From an uncultured Veillonellaceae bacterium (GTDB lineage Bacteria > Bacillota > Negativicutes > Veillonellales > Veillonellaceae): a DNA stretch of 64,000 bases. Of this stretch, positions 8,978 through 17,331 are shown piece after piece (position 1 is the stretch's first letter; each line of letters opens with the position of its first letter). Under the pieces are notes generated by a model that saw only the letters and a program-made list of their open reading frames with translations, was not told the origin of the DNA and made no database searches. The DNA lies in the NCBI GenBank assembly GCA_945867815.1, contig CAMBIX010000001.1:248001-312000 (forward strand), given 5' to 3'. The translations under genes were made by a program, and so were the position numbers.

Positions 8978-10051
8978 TTATTTCATTCGTTGAATGGATT
9001 CCTTGAAATCAGGCCTTAAAACGCCTCGTTCTGTAATAATGCCGGCAATTAATTCATGAGGTGTTACATCAAAAGCTGGATTTAATACATCTACATCAGC
9101 TGGTGCGGTTCGACGATTACCAAAGTAACGCACTTCATCTGGATCACGCATTTCAATAGGAATCTGATTACCACTTGTTAAGGTTAAATCAAAGGTACTA
9201 TACGGAGCGGCTACATAAAAAGGAATCTTATGATATTTCGCTAATACAGCTACACCATAGGTACCGATTTTGTTGGCTACATCTCCTTGAGCTGTAATAC
9301 GGTCAGCCCCTACAATAATGGCATCAATAAGGCCATGCTGCATAGCATAAGCGGCCATATTATCGGTTTGCAAGGTGACCGGTATCTTATCTTCCATTAA
9401 TTCAAAGGTGGTTAAGCGAGACCCTTGTAATAAAGGCCGCGTTTCATCAGCATAAACACGTTCTAATTGACCACGTTTATATAGCTCTCTAATAACACCT
9501 AAAGCGGTTCCTATACCAGCAGTGGCTAAGGCACCAGCATTGCAGTGAGTCATAATGCGTAGGTGCTGCTGACCCTTAAAAATATCCGCCCCTGCACTAG
9601 CCATAGCTTCCGTAAGAGCCTTATCCTCTTTTTCAATCTGTACAGCTTCTTCTTCTAAAGCTTGCACAATTGAATTCCATGTATCAGTCGTTTGTGTTTT
9701 GCTATCTATATTAGTTGTCAACTTACTTAATAATTGATTCATGCGGTCAATAGCCCACATAAGATTAATAGCGGTTGGCCGAGTGGATCGTAACTCTTCC
9801 GCCCAGGATACAAGTTGTTTTTGTTTCTCTGCTAAACTAGGTAATTTAGCATCTGAACCAGCTTCCTTAGCGGCCAATACATAAGCATAGGCGGCGGCTA
9901 CCCCAATGGCTGGGGCTCCTCGTACACGAAGCATTTTAATTGCTTCGGCTACTTGCCGCCAATCAGTGCAATGAATATAGGTTGTTTTAACTGGTAATAA
10001 TGTTTGGTCTAATAATTCTAACTGACCTTTTATCCAGCGTAATGTATACAT
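8978..10051 (-). CDS. mtnA: S-methyl-5-thioribose-1-phosphate isomerase
   Basis: A 357-residue member of the MtnA/eIF2B-like family that isomerises methylthioribose-1-phosphate to methylthioribulose-1-phosphate. Characteristic segments are MLRVRGAPAIGVAAAYAY near 40-57, HCNAGALATAGIGTALG with the conserved Cys, and GADRITAQGDVANKIGTY with the catalytic Asp. AAGGAG lies eight bases before the ATG. The gene follows mtnP by 95 bases. Downstream methionine-salvage enzymes are not in this window. The product may enter a shortened pathway or be salvaged elsewhere. Confidence 0.95.
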   Translation of the reverse strand: MYTLRWIKGQLELLDQTLLPVKTTYIHCTDWRQVAEAIKMLRVRGAPAIGVAAAYAYVLAAKEAGSDAKLPSLAEKQKQLVSWAEELRSTRPTAINLMWAIDRMNQLLSKLTTNIDSKTQTTDTWNSIVQALEEEAVQIEKEDKALTEAMASAGADIFKGQQHLRIMTHCNAGALATAGIGTALGVIRELYKRGQLERVYADETRPLLQGSRLTTFELMEDKIPVTLQTDNMAAYAMQHGLIDAIIVGADRITAQGDVANKIGTYGVAVLAKYHKIPFYVAAPYSTFDLTLTSGNQIPIEMRDPDEVRYFGNRRTAPADVDVLNPAFDVTPHELIAGIITERGVLRPDFKESIQRMK

Positions 10052-10054
10052 GCA

Positions 10055-10117
10055 AAAGGCTCCTTATCTCTATCGAATAAGACCCTCTTTATACAAGATA
10101 GAAAAAAGAGAGCCTTA
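10055..10117 (-). promoter_or_regulatory. Hairpin that can sequester the mtnA ribosome binding site
   Basis: On the minus strand AAGGCTC (plus-strand 10111-10117) can pair with GAGCCTT (about 10055-10061), whose 5' end overlaps the mtnA AAGGAG. An inner CTATC/GATAG pair adds to the stem. No T-tract follows, so a role in translation or RNA stability is more likely than termination. No known riboswitch class was recognised. Confidence 0.4.
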
Positions 10118-10146
10118 TAATTTTTTATTTTTATTATATTACTAAC

Positions 10147-10947
10147 CTAGTCAGCTAAATGGAAACCACCAAAACCAGCAATGCGGTGATGACATTCACA
10201 ATCTTGTGATGGATCTAAGGATTCAATTGTAGCTAAAATTAGAGACTTAAAGGAACTAGACAATTGGTCCATAACTTCTAACACTTCTTGGTGTGTTAAT
10301 GGTTCCTTAGAAATACCTGCTGCAAAATTGGTAACCATAGAAATCGTCGAATAAGCCATTTCAGCTTCCGCTGCTAATACAACTTCTGGTACATTGGTCA
10401 TACCAACCGTATCCGCACCTAATTGCTTATACATTTTAATTTCAGCTGGTGTTTCAAAACGAGGACCTTCTGTGCAGACATAAGTGCCTCCATTATGAAT
10501 TGGCAAATTCAATTTTTTAGCATTGGCTTCAATTAAAGCACGTAATTCAGGGCAATAGGGATTTGTTACGTCTACGTGAACGACGCCATCTTTTCCTCCT
10601 TCAAAGAAGGTGGATACACGAGATTTTGTAAAATCTAAAAATTGGTCAGTTAATACAAAGTGCCCTGGTTTAAAGTTCAAATTCAAAGAACCAACTGCAG
10701 TGGTAGAAATAATATGGGTAACACCTAATTTTTTTAAGCCCCAAATATTCGCTCGGTAATTGATCAAATGTGGAGGAATGGAATGATGGCTACCATGACG
10801 AGCCACAAAAATAACATTTTTTCCCTTATAGGAGCCCTTTGTATAATTAATATCACCATACGGCGTTTGTAATGTACCTTCTTTAATATTTTCAAAAATT
10901 GATGGATCATACACACCTGTACCACCAATAACTGCTATAACACCCAT
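10147..10947 (-). CDS. mtnP: S-methyl-5'-thioadenosine phosphorylase
   Basis: A 266-residue trimeric-type purine nucleoside phosphorylase cleaving methylthioadenosine with phosphate to adenine and methylthioribose-1-phosphate. The N-terminus IAVIGGTGVYDP has the phosphate-binding glycine/Thr region. VARHGSHHSIPPHLINYRAN and STTAVGSL are family signatures; TEGPRFETPAEI and VGMTNVPEVVLAAEAEMAYSTI form the substrate site. A good AGGAGG precedes the ATG. It lies directly upstream of mtnA on the same strand, matching consecutive reaction steps. Closely related purine phosphorylases cannot be fully excluded, but the mtnA neighbour favours MTA. Confidence 0.93.
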   Translation of the reverse strand: MGVIAVIGGTGVYDPSIFENIKEGTLQTPYGDINYTKGSYKGKNVIFVARHGSHHSIPPHLINYRANIWGLKKLGVTHIISTTAVGSLNLNFKPGHFVLTDQFLDFTKSRVSTFFEGGKDGVVHVDVTNPYCPELRALIEANAKKLNLPIHNGGTYVCTEGPRFETPAEIKMYKQLGADTVGMTNVPEVVLAAEAEMAYSTISMVTNFAAGISKEPLTHQEVLEVMDQLSSSFKSLILATIESLDPSQDCECHHRIAGFGGFHLAD

Positions 10948-11030
10948 AAAACACCCTCCTATAGATTTCTTAACTATTTTATTACTCGTGGGAGCATAAA
11001 AAGCAAAATATCTTTAACAACTGATAAATT

Positions 11031-11056
11031 AATAGGCAGTCTTTATAGAGACCTAT
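11031..11056 (-). terminator. Weak hairpin between hslO and mtnP
   Basis: On the minus strand ATAGG and CCTAT pair around a short inner GTCT/AGAC stem, followed by TTAATTT. It could be a weak terminator for hslO. The remaining bases of 10948-11122 show only a possible promoter for mtnP (TTGTTA, 16-bp spacer, TATGCT). Confidence 0.35.
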
Positions 11057-11122
11057 CCATTAAATAATACAAATAAAAGATAATGTATCAATCATAGCAT
11101 AAACAAAGAAAAATAACAGCTT

Positions 11123-12001
11123 CTATTGAATGTGTGTTGGTTTTTCAAATAGAGCTTTCAATTCCTCTTGCGAGTAATGATATTTTTCATTGCAATAATG
11201 ACAAACAAGCTCTGTTACCTTATCTTGTAAAATCTCATCCTTATCTTCCTGCCGCAAGGAGAGCAATGCATTCAAAAAACGGTCTCGACTGCAAGTACAT
11301 TGAAAATGCACATCATGACTGAAAACTTCATGACTGTTTAAAGTCCCCAGCAAGCGTTCTTTTAGCCCTTCTCCATTAGGATTATCCTTTAAATAAGCGG
11401 TAATAGGCCCCAATTGATTCACATTATGTTCTATTTCAGCTAATACATCATCACTACAATCTGGCAAGGCTGATAATAAAAAGCCACCGGCTACAATCGT
11501 ATGATAATCAGGGTCGACTAATACACCAAGACTAATCGTCGATGGTACCTGCTCTGACGTATATAAATAATAGGCTAAATCTTCTGCGATTTCCCCACTT
11601 TGCAAAGGACTTTGCGATGTATAATCCTGCCGCAATTTAGTGAAACGAGTGACTTGTACTGTCCCATCAATACCTACGGCAGCTCCTACATCAAGCTTGC
11701 CAGCCCGTTTTAGAGGTACATCTACATGAGGATTATCTACATAACCGCGCACCGTATTATCACTAAAAGCATCCACATGAATAGCACCTAGAGGACCCCT
11801 ACCATTAATGCGAATACTTACATTTTCCTGATTTTTAAAATCACTGGTCAATAATAAACCGCCCATCATCGTGCGACCTAAAGCGGCCGTAGCTACAGGC
11901 CATAAATCATGACGAAGGCGTGCCTCCTCGACCGTATCCGTTGTGACAGCTATAGCTAAACGGATACCCTCGTCCGTTGTATATCGTTTAATAAAATCCA
12001 T
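11123..12001 (-). CDS. hslO: Hsp33 redox-regulated chaperone
   Basis: A 292-residue cytosolic holdase that is activated when its zinc-binding cysteines oxidise. The redox switch is intact: C-x-C at Cys235/Cys237 (QCTCSRDRF) and C-x2-C at Cys267/Cys270 (CHYC). The N-terminal substrate-binding domain has the usual GRTMMGGLLLTS and VRGYVDNP motifs. AAGGATA lies before the ATG. In an anaerobe this gene probably protects proteins during oxygen exposure. It is not obviously co-transcribed with the rib genes upstream. Confidence 0.95.
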   Translation of the reverse strand: MDFIKRYTTDEGIRLAIAVTTDTVEEARLRHDLWPVATAALGRTMMGGLLLTSDFKNQENVSIRINGRGPLGAIHVDAFSDNTVRGYVDNPHVDVPLKRAGKLDVGAAVGIDGTVQVTRFTKLRQDYTSQSPLQSGEIAEDLAYYLYTSEQVPSTISLGVLVDPDYHTIVAGGFLLSALPDCSDDVLAEIEHNVNQLGPITAYLKDNPNGEGLKERLLGTLNSHEVFSHDVHFQCTCSRDRFLNALLSLRQEDKDEILQDKVTELVCHYCNEKYHYSQEELKALFEKPTHIQ

Positions 12002-12049
12002 ACACTATCCTTATCTTATCTATTTTTTTATTTACTATTAGCAGGCCCC

Positions 12050-12511
12050 TTAGAACTGTTCTAATAAGCTTACCATTTCTAAAGCACCCATAGCTGCATC
12101 GAATCCTTTATTGCCGGCCTTTGTACCTGCCCGTTCAATAGCTTGTTCAATATTTTCTGTTGTTAAGACACCAAACAATACAGGGACTTCCGTTTCAAGA
12201 CCAACAGTAGCAATGCCTTTAGACACTTCATTACATACATAATCATAATGACTAGTAGATCCACGAATAACAGCACCGACACAAATAACAGCATCATACT
12301 TACCGGATTTAGCGGCCTTCTTTGCTAGCAATGGAATCTCAAAAGCGCCAGGTACCCAAATCGTATCAATATCGCTGTCGGTCACTTCATGACGAACTAA
12401 AGCATCCTTAGCCCCACTAATTAACTTCGACGTAATAAACTCATTAAAACGAGAGCCAATAATTGCAAACTTTTTACCCTTGCCAACTAACTTACCTTCT
12501 ATTGTTGCCAT
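12050..12511 (-). CDS. ribH: 6,7-dimethyl-8-ribityllumazine synthase
   Basis: Lumazine synthase, 153 residues from the chosen start, condenses the ribityl-amino-uracil with dihydroxybutanone phosphate in the penultimate step of riboflavin synthesis. Motifs [42 protein letters not shown] and FGVLTTEN are conserved. The ATG at 12511 is preferred to an in-frame GTG at 12520 because AAGGAG lies eight bases before the ATG and overlaps the GTG. It is the last rib gene, separated from ribBA by a hairpin repeat. Confidence 0.95.
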   Translation of the reverse strand: MATIEGKLVGKGKKFAIIGSRFNEFITSKLISGAKDALVRHEVTDSDIDTIWVPGAFEIPLLAKKAAKSGKYDAVICVGAVIRGSTSHYDYVCNEVSKGIATVGLETEVPVLFGVLTTENIEQAIERAGTKAGNKGFDAAMGALEMVSLLEQF

Positions 12512-12678
12512 AGTATACACTCCTTAATTTAACTACTTTACCTTTCTATACGCCGCTCACTGCGACTAAAATTATTACTATATGTCTATATAACAATAAT
12601 CTTAGTGCCTCTGAAACATTTTATGCTAAAAACGAGTAAAACTTTTATTAATGTTTACCTATATACAGGAAATAATAA

Positions 12679-12721
12679 TGCCTGCAGTGGTGCCTTACGA
12701 TAGTACCAGCACCCGAAGGCA
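12679..12721. repeat. Hairpin repeat copy d, 3' of ribBA
   Basis: The outer stem is TGCCT (12679-12683) with AGGCA (12717-12721). The inner stem is GGTGC (12689-12693) with GCACC (12709-12713). The 15-nt apical loop is CTTACGATAGTACCA (12694-12708). No T-tract follows on either strand. It lies between ribBA and ribH, inside the rib operon if that is read through. Confidence 0.85.
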
Positions 12722-12758
12722 CATCATTTTCTCGCCTAAGCACCCCTATAAGGATGGA

Positions 12759-13970
12759 TTAATCCTGCTCGCTATTAAGCAAGTGCCCCATTTTTTCCCG
12801 TTTCGTCTTCAAGTACCCAGCATTAATACTATTAGCTTTAATAATCACAGGAATTCGCTTGTGCACATCAATGCCCCAATGTTCAATATTATGCTTTTTA
12901 TCTGGATTATTTGTCATTAATTTAATACTTTTAATGCCCAGATAGCGAATAATTTGGGCAGCTAGCGAATAGTCACGCATATCAGCAGGGAAACCTAACT
13001 TAATATTCGCTTCTACCGTATCAAGCCCTTCTTCTTGCAAAGCATAGGCCTTAATCTTATTAGTTAAGCCAATACCGCGTCCTTCTTGCCGCATATAAAC
13101 AACAACGCCACAGCCTTCTTTTTCGATAGCTTCTAAGGCATAGTGTAATTGTTCACCACAATCGCAACGTTTAGACGCAAATACATCACCAGTTAAGCAT
13201 TCGGAATGTATGCGTACTAAAACATCATCTTTATCTTTTACATCGCCTTTAACGATAGCTAAATGTTCTTTATGGTCTAATTCATTATGGAAGACAAAAA
13301 TCTTAAAGTCCCCATGAGCCGTTGGTAAATGACTTGTTGCTGCCATAGTTACCAATTGTTCGTGCCGTTTCCGGTAATCAATTAATTTAGCAATAGAGGA
13401 AATTTTTAGTCCATGCTTTTTAGCAAACACCATTAGATCTTTAGGTCGAGCCATCGTGCCATCATCTTTGGTAATTTCGCAGATAACAGCGGCTTCTTTT
13501 AAGCCAGCCAAACGGCATAAGTCAATAGATCCTTCTGTGTGACCACGGCGCACTAATACGCCACCCTTTTTATAAACTAAAGGAAAAACATGTCCAGGAC
13601 GACGTAAATCTTCTGGCTTCGTTGTCGGATCTAATAGACTACGTACCGTTATGGCCCGTTCTTCTGGGGACACACCCGTTGTTGTCGTCTTATAGTCAAC
13701 CGTTACCGTAAAAGCTGTCTCGTGATTGTCAGTATTTTTAGTCACCATAGGCATAATCCCTAGGCGTTCTAAGTCCTCCTGTAACATCGGTGTGCATACA
13801 ATACCACGGGCTTCTTTTACCATCATGTTCATCAATTCACGATTAGCAAATTGAGCAGCGAAAATTAAATCCCCTTCATTTTCACGATTTTCATCGTCCA
13901 TCATAATGACTGGACGACCTTGTTTTAATTCTTCAAGAATTTCTTCAATACTATTTAATTCGATTTGCAT
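12759..13970 (-). CDS. ribBA: Bifunctional 3,4-dihydroxy-2-butanone-4-phosphate synthase / GTP cyclohydrolase II
   Basis: A fusion of RibB (about residues 1-200) and RibA (about 205-403), supplying both precursors of riboflavin. RibB motifs DDENRENEGDL and RRGHTEGSIDLCRLAGL are intact. RibA has the zinc motif SECLTGDVFASKRCDC and the catalytic YMRQEGRGIGL. The chosen ATG has AAGGAAG about eight bases upstream; a TTG-initiated form ten codons longer is possible but has no better ribosome site. The gene lies 46 bases after ribE and belongs to the FMN-riboswitch operon. Confidence 0.96.
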   Translation of the reverse strand: MQIELNSIEEILEELKQGRPVIMMDDENRENEGDLIFAAQFANRELMNMMVKEARGIVCTPMLQEDLERLGIMPMVTKNTDNHETAFTVTVDYKTTTTGVSPEERAITVRSLLDPTTKPEDLRRPGHVFPLVYKKGGVLVRRGHTEGSIDLCRLAGLKEAAVICEITKDDGTMARPKDLMVFAKKHGLKISSIAKLIDYRKRHEQLVTMAATSHLPTAHGDFKIFVFHNELDHKEHLAIVKGDVKDKDDVLVRIHSECLTGDVFASKRCDCGEQLHYALEAIEKEGCGVVVYMRQEGRGIGLTNKIKAYALQEEGLDTVEANIKLGFPADMRDYSLAAQIIRYLGIKSIKLMTNNPDKKHNIEHWGIDVHKRIPVIIKANSINAGYLKTKREKMGHLLNSEQD

Positions 13971-14016
13971 ATCTATCTCTTCCTTAGTTAATTTTGCCAA
14001 TACAAATCAGCGATTT

Positions 14017-14697
14017 CTATATAAATCCATTTTCTAGTAATGTCTCTTTGCTTAGACCTTGTCTATTAGGTCTTTCTTGTTTATTACCTTTTTCAGATAA
14101 GGGTGCATCTCCTAATTGTACGAAATGTCTAACATAACGGCCAATCATATCTGTCTCTAGGTTAACAAGCGTACCCACCTTCGCCTGTCCCAATAAGGTA
14201 TGGGCAATGGTATGAGGAATAATGGAAACTTCAAAAGCGTTCTTTGTTACCTTGGATACAGTTAAACTCGTTCCATCAATAGCGATAGAACCCTTGTAAA
14301 TCACGTAAGCTAAAACATCTGGTGACGTAGTAATGGTAAAAATAACGGAATTGTCATTGTTGATGATATTCGTGATCCGTCCCGTGCCATCTACATGGCC
14401 GGCTACCATGTGTCCACCAAAACGTCCATTGGCTGCCATAGCCCTCTCTAAGTTAACTGGCATACCAACCAAAGCACTAGCCAAGGTCGTCATAGCCACT
14501 GATTCAGGCATCATATCTACGGTAAAGCTATTTTTAGTAAATGAAGTGACGGTTAAGCAGACGCCATTGACAGCAATAGAGTCGCCTATATGTATATCTT
14601 CTAGCACATGCTGAGCTTGAATCGTTAATACGAGAGAGCGGCTTCCTCGTTTCACTTGACTAATATGACCCATTTCCTCAATGATTCCGGTAAACAT
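14017..14697 (-). CDS. ribE: Riboflavin synthase, alpha chain
   Basis: Dismutates two lumazine molecules into riboflavin and a ribityl-amino-uracil. Two tandem lumazine-binding repeats are visible: the first starts MFTGIIEEMG with AVNGVCLTV, the second starts AGHVDGTGRI with AIDGTSLTV. The protein is 226 residues from the ATG at 14697, preceded by GAGG. A GTG two codons earlier is the only alternative. The start overlaps the end of ribD by 20 bases, consistent with translational coupling. The C-terminal 25 residues, rich in charged residues and Asn, go beyond the usual core. Confidence 0.95.
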   Translation of the reverse strand: MFTGIIEEMGHISQVKRGSRSLVLTIQAQHVLEDIHIGDSIAVNGVCLTVTSFTKNSFTVDMMPESVAMTTLASALVGMPVNLERAMAANGRFGGHMVAGHVDGTGRITNIINNDNSVIFTITTSPDVLAYVIYKGSIAIDGTSLTVSKVTKNAFEVSIIPHTIAHTLLGQAKVGTLVNLETDMIGRYVRHFVQLGDAPLSEKGNKQERPNRQGLSKETLLENGFI

Positions 14698-15811
14698 AAG
14701 CACCCTCGCTTTTAGTATTATAAGCTATAATTTTTATATTTTGACCTAGCATTTCTACTGAAGCAAAATGCAACGGTACCGCATCTTTTAATTGTTCAAT
14801 CCCTTGGCCGCCAACTGCTGGTAAAGCTTGTGTGCCACCAATGATTAAATTACCAATATAAGTAATAATTTTATCAAATTGACCAGACTCAATGAAAGAC
14901 GCAATAATTTGACTGCCTCCTTCAATTAAAAGCGAAGTATATTGTCTTTTACCTAATTCTTCTAAAAAAGAGCGAATCGGAATACAAGACGTATCACCCT
15001 GCTGTTCGGTTGAAAAGGTAAGGATTTCCGCGCCAGCAGCTTCTAAGGCTTCTTTACGTTCTTTTGCTACATTCAAACCCGTACATATAATGACATGCCG
15101 TTCCTTACAAGCAAAAACTTGACTATCGGCCGGTGTCTGTCCTTGGCTGTCTAAAATGATAATATCTGGTTGATGCGGATGACCTTTCAAACGGCAAGTT
15201 AAGCGTGGATTATCTGCTAAAATTGTACCAATGCCAACTAACATAGCATCATGAGACCGACGTAAAGCCTGCCCATCAGCACGAGCGGCTTCATTGGTTA
15301 TCCATTTTGACTGCCCTGTTCGGGTCGCAATTTTTCCATCTAAGGACATAGCCGATTTTATAGTGATAAAAGGACGGCCCGTTTGAATATAAGTCAAAAA
15401 ATGTTCATTTAAGGCACTGCAAGCACCAGCTTCTACACCGACAGTAACTTCAATGCCGGCTTTTTTTAAGATAGCAATGCCTTTACCAGCTACTAAAGGA
15501 TTAGGGTCAACAATACCAATAACAACTCGTTTAACGCCGGACTCTACCACTCGTTTGGCACACGGTGGCGTCTTGCCGTAATGGGCACATGGCTCTAAGG
15601 TTACATATAAGGTAGCCCCCTTAGCGGCCTCGCCTGCTTCATTCAAGGCATTGACTTCGGCATGTGCCTGACCAGCCTTATGATGATAGCCTTCACCAAT
15701 GATATGACCATCTTTGACAACAAGGCAGCCGACCATAGGATTAGGAGACGCATAGCCTTCAGCTAATTTAGCTAAAGTCAGAGCACGTCGCATATAGTCT
15801 GCATCCGTCAT
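14678..15811 (-). CDS. ribD: Bifunctional diaminohydroxyphosphoribosylaminopyrimidine deaminase / 5-amino-6-(5-phosphoribosylamino)uracil reductase
   Basis: First gene of the riboflavin operon. The N-terminal CMP/dCMP-deaminase fold has the zinc site HAEVNAL and PCAHYGKTPPC. The C-terminal reductase has IKSAMSLDGKIAT and ILIEGGSQ-type motifs (SLLIEGGS). The start at 15811 gives MTDADYMRRAL, with AAGGAG eight bases upstream; the longer open frame to 15859 runs into the leader and lacks a ribosome site. The protein is 377 residues, standard for RibD. Expression is expected to fall when FMN binds the leader riboswitch. Confidence 0.96.
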   Translation of the reverse strand: MTDADYMRRALTLAKLAEGYASPNPMVGCLVVKDGHIIGEGYHHKAGQAHAEVNALNEAGEAAKGATLYVTLEPCAHYGKTPPCAKRVVESGVKRVVIGIVDPNPLVAGKGIAILKKAGIEVTVGVEAGACSALNEHFLTYIQTGRPFITIKSAMSLDGKIATRTGQSKWITNEAARADGQALRRSHDAMLVGIGTILADNPRLTCRLKGHPHQPDIIILDSQGQTPADSQVFACKERHVIICTGLNVAKERKEALEAAGAEILTFSTEQQGDTSCIPIRSFLEELGKRQYTSLLIEGGSQIIASFIESGQFDKIITYIGNLIIGGTQALPAVGGQGIEQLKDAVPLHFASVEMLGQNIKIIAYNTKSEGAYVYRNH

Positions 15812-15870
15812 AGTATCAACTCCTTCTTTACTATTGACGCTAGATAATCCTATTGGCATTATATAGACAT

Positions 15871-15900
15871 AAAAAAGAGGACTACTCAGATAGTAGTCCT
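15871..15900 (-). terminator. Terminator of the FMN riboswitch
   Basis: On the minus strand AGGACTACT and AGTAGTCCT form a 9-bp stem with a 5-nt loop followed by CTTTTTT. It lies between the aptamer and ribD, as expected for FMN-dependent premature termination. Confidence 0.85.
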
Positions 15901-15927
15901 CAAGAGATTATGGTTACATACATGCTG

Positions 15928-16053
15928 TCTTTTTCCATCCAGACTATACTGTCGGTATCGGACTTGCACCGAATCAACCCCGCAGGGCTTGCGGACTATC
16001 ACCGCCGGTCAGGAATTGAATGCCAACGCATTCTCACCTTGCCTCAAAGACTC
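15928..16053 (-). ncRNA. FMN riboswitch (RFN element)
   Basis: Read on the minus strand, the conserved RFN blocks occur in order: AGGCAAGGTGAGAAT, GACCGGCGGTGATAGTCCGC, a GGTGCAAGTCCG hairpin and ACCGACAGTATAGTCTGGATGG. The closing stem uses GTCTTTGA at the 5' side and AAAAAGAC at the 3' side. The element binds FMN and controls the ribD-ribE-ribBA-ribH transcript. Confidence 0.96.
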
Positions 16054-16067
16054 TCTACGTCTCTTAT

Positions 16068-16096
16068 AGTATACAATGAATATAAATTATTTTCAA
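16068..16096 (-). promoter_or_regulatory. Promoter of the rib operon
   Basis: On the minus strand TTGAAA (16091-16096), a 17-bp spacer and TATACT (16068-16073) precede the FMN riboswitch. The left end of the IS30 element lies only 44 bases upstream of the -35, so the promoter has escaped disruption. Confidence 0.75.
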
Positions 16097-16139
16097 GGCT
16101 AATTGATAGGTGGACTCACTATAAAGAAATAAATCGTAA

Positions 16140-17331
16140 ATTGCAAATCGAAATTGAACACTTTCTTAAAAGTCATCAATTACCCTAATAACCTAACTTC
16201 TTCTAGGAATGCCTCTAGTGGTGTTTTATAGCCTAAGATCTTACGTGGTAAATTATTGCACTGACGCATAGCTCTTCTAATCAGACTTTCTGATACAGTA
16301 GAGATAGGCATTCCTTTAGGGATGAATCGTCTAAGTAATCCATTATGCCGTTCGTTAGAACCTCGCTCCCATGAAGAGTAAGGATGGGCAAAGTAAATAT
16401 CAAGTGAATCTGAGGCTAATTCAGCTATAGTACTGAACTCGCTGCCATTATCACTAGTAATACTCTTGCATATGTCCTTAAGGTTCTCAGAATCTGTAAA
16501 AGTGGATAACCAAGTTTCTAGCGTACATTTTACATCTTCAGCTCGTCCAGATTGACTTCGTAAAACGACGTATAAGCGCGTTTTACGTTCAATCAGGGTA
16601 ACTAGTACCTGGTCATTTTTATTCTTAGTACCTCGCACAGTATCTATTTCCCAGTGACCAAATTCTTCTCTAGTATCTATTGAAGAAGGACGTTCATCAA
16701 TAGATGCCCCTAATCGCTTTTTATTCTGGCGAGTATGAGCTTTGCGTTGAGAGCGCTTAACTATTAGTGGCAAATCAATTGGACGTATAGATAATGAGGC
16801 CTGATGAATGTAGTTATATATTGTTTTAGTACATGCCATCTCACACTCTTTAAACAATGCCATACGTTTAGCATGTCCGACGGTTGAATCAACAGACCAA
16901 CCGTCTTTTATGAAACGTTCTTCAACCCAATCTAGGAAGCGACCTATGCGTATAACCTTCTTATGTGAGATAGAATGACTATGCATTTTCTCATACTTAA
17001 TTTGTCCAGCATCAGCACAGTAAAGAAGGCAAGATTTACCTTGCTTTATCTGCACAACTGTACCCCGCTTTAACTCTGAATATATCGTGGTACGAGACCT
17101 TTTTAAGTCTTGAGCTATTCGTGTTATGTTGCATTTAGCGCGTGTTCTTTGCTCGATGTAGAAGCGTTCAGCATAATTTAGATGTTTTCTTGAACGGGTA
17201 GACGTGATATGATTAGTGTATTCCATAGTGGGTACCTCCTTGGTTATGACATTTAATATGTGGTTACAACATAATCATATCACAGGTCACCTACTATGGA
17301 ATTTTTTATGTGTTCAACTTCATTTTACAAT
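16140..17331 (-). mobile_element. IS30-family insertion sequence, about 1.19 kb
   Basis: Imperfect terminal inverted repeats bracket the transposase. The left end is 16140-16161 and the right end 17310-17331; 18 of 22 positions match, and the inner part TTGAACAC is identical. No convincing target duplication could be read at the flanks. The element sits at the extreme 3' end of a cysT remnant and just upstream of the rib promoter. It separates what was probably a longer sulfate-transport operon from the rib genes. Confidence 0.85.
16180..17226 (-). CDS. IS30 family transposase
   Basis: A 348-residue DDE transposase. An N-terminal helix-turn-helix region (about 15-55, LNYAERFYIEQR then RIAQDLKRSRTTIYSELKRG) binds the terminal repeats. 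The catalytic triad is visible as Asp195 in GHWEIDTVRG, Asp259 in SITSDNGSEF and Glu292 in RGSNERHNGLLRRF. The protein appears full length and in frame, so the element may still be mobile. AAGGAGGT lies seven bases before the ATG. Confidence 0.95.
   Translation of the reverse strand: MEYTNHITSTRSRKHLNYAERFYIEQRTRAKCNITRIAQDLKRSRTTIYSELKRGTVVQIKQGKSCLLYCADAGQIKYEKMHSHSISHKKVIRIGRFLDWVEERFIKDGWSVDSTVGHAKRMALFKECEMACTKTIYNYIHQASLSIRPIDLPLIVKRSQRKAHTRQNKKRLGASIDERPSSIDTREEFGHWEIDTVRGTKNKNDQVLVTLIERKTRLYVVLRSQSGRAEDVKCTLETWLSTFTDSENLKDICKSITSDNGSEFSTIAELASDSLDIYFAHPYSSWERGSNERHNGLLRRFIPKGMPISTVSESLIRRAMRQCNNLPRKILGYKTPLEAFLEEVRLLG

Noticed and set aside
15853-16188. Plus-strand open frame of 111 codons upstream of ribD
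   Set aside because: It is antisense to the FMN riboswitch and its terminator; the frame is a by-product of the structured RNA and has no ribosome site.
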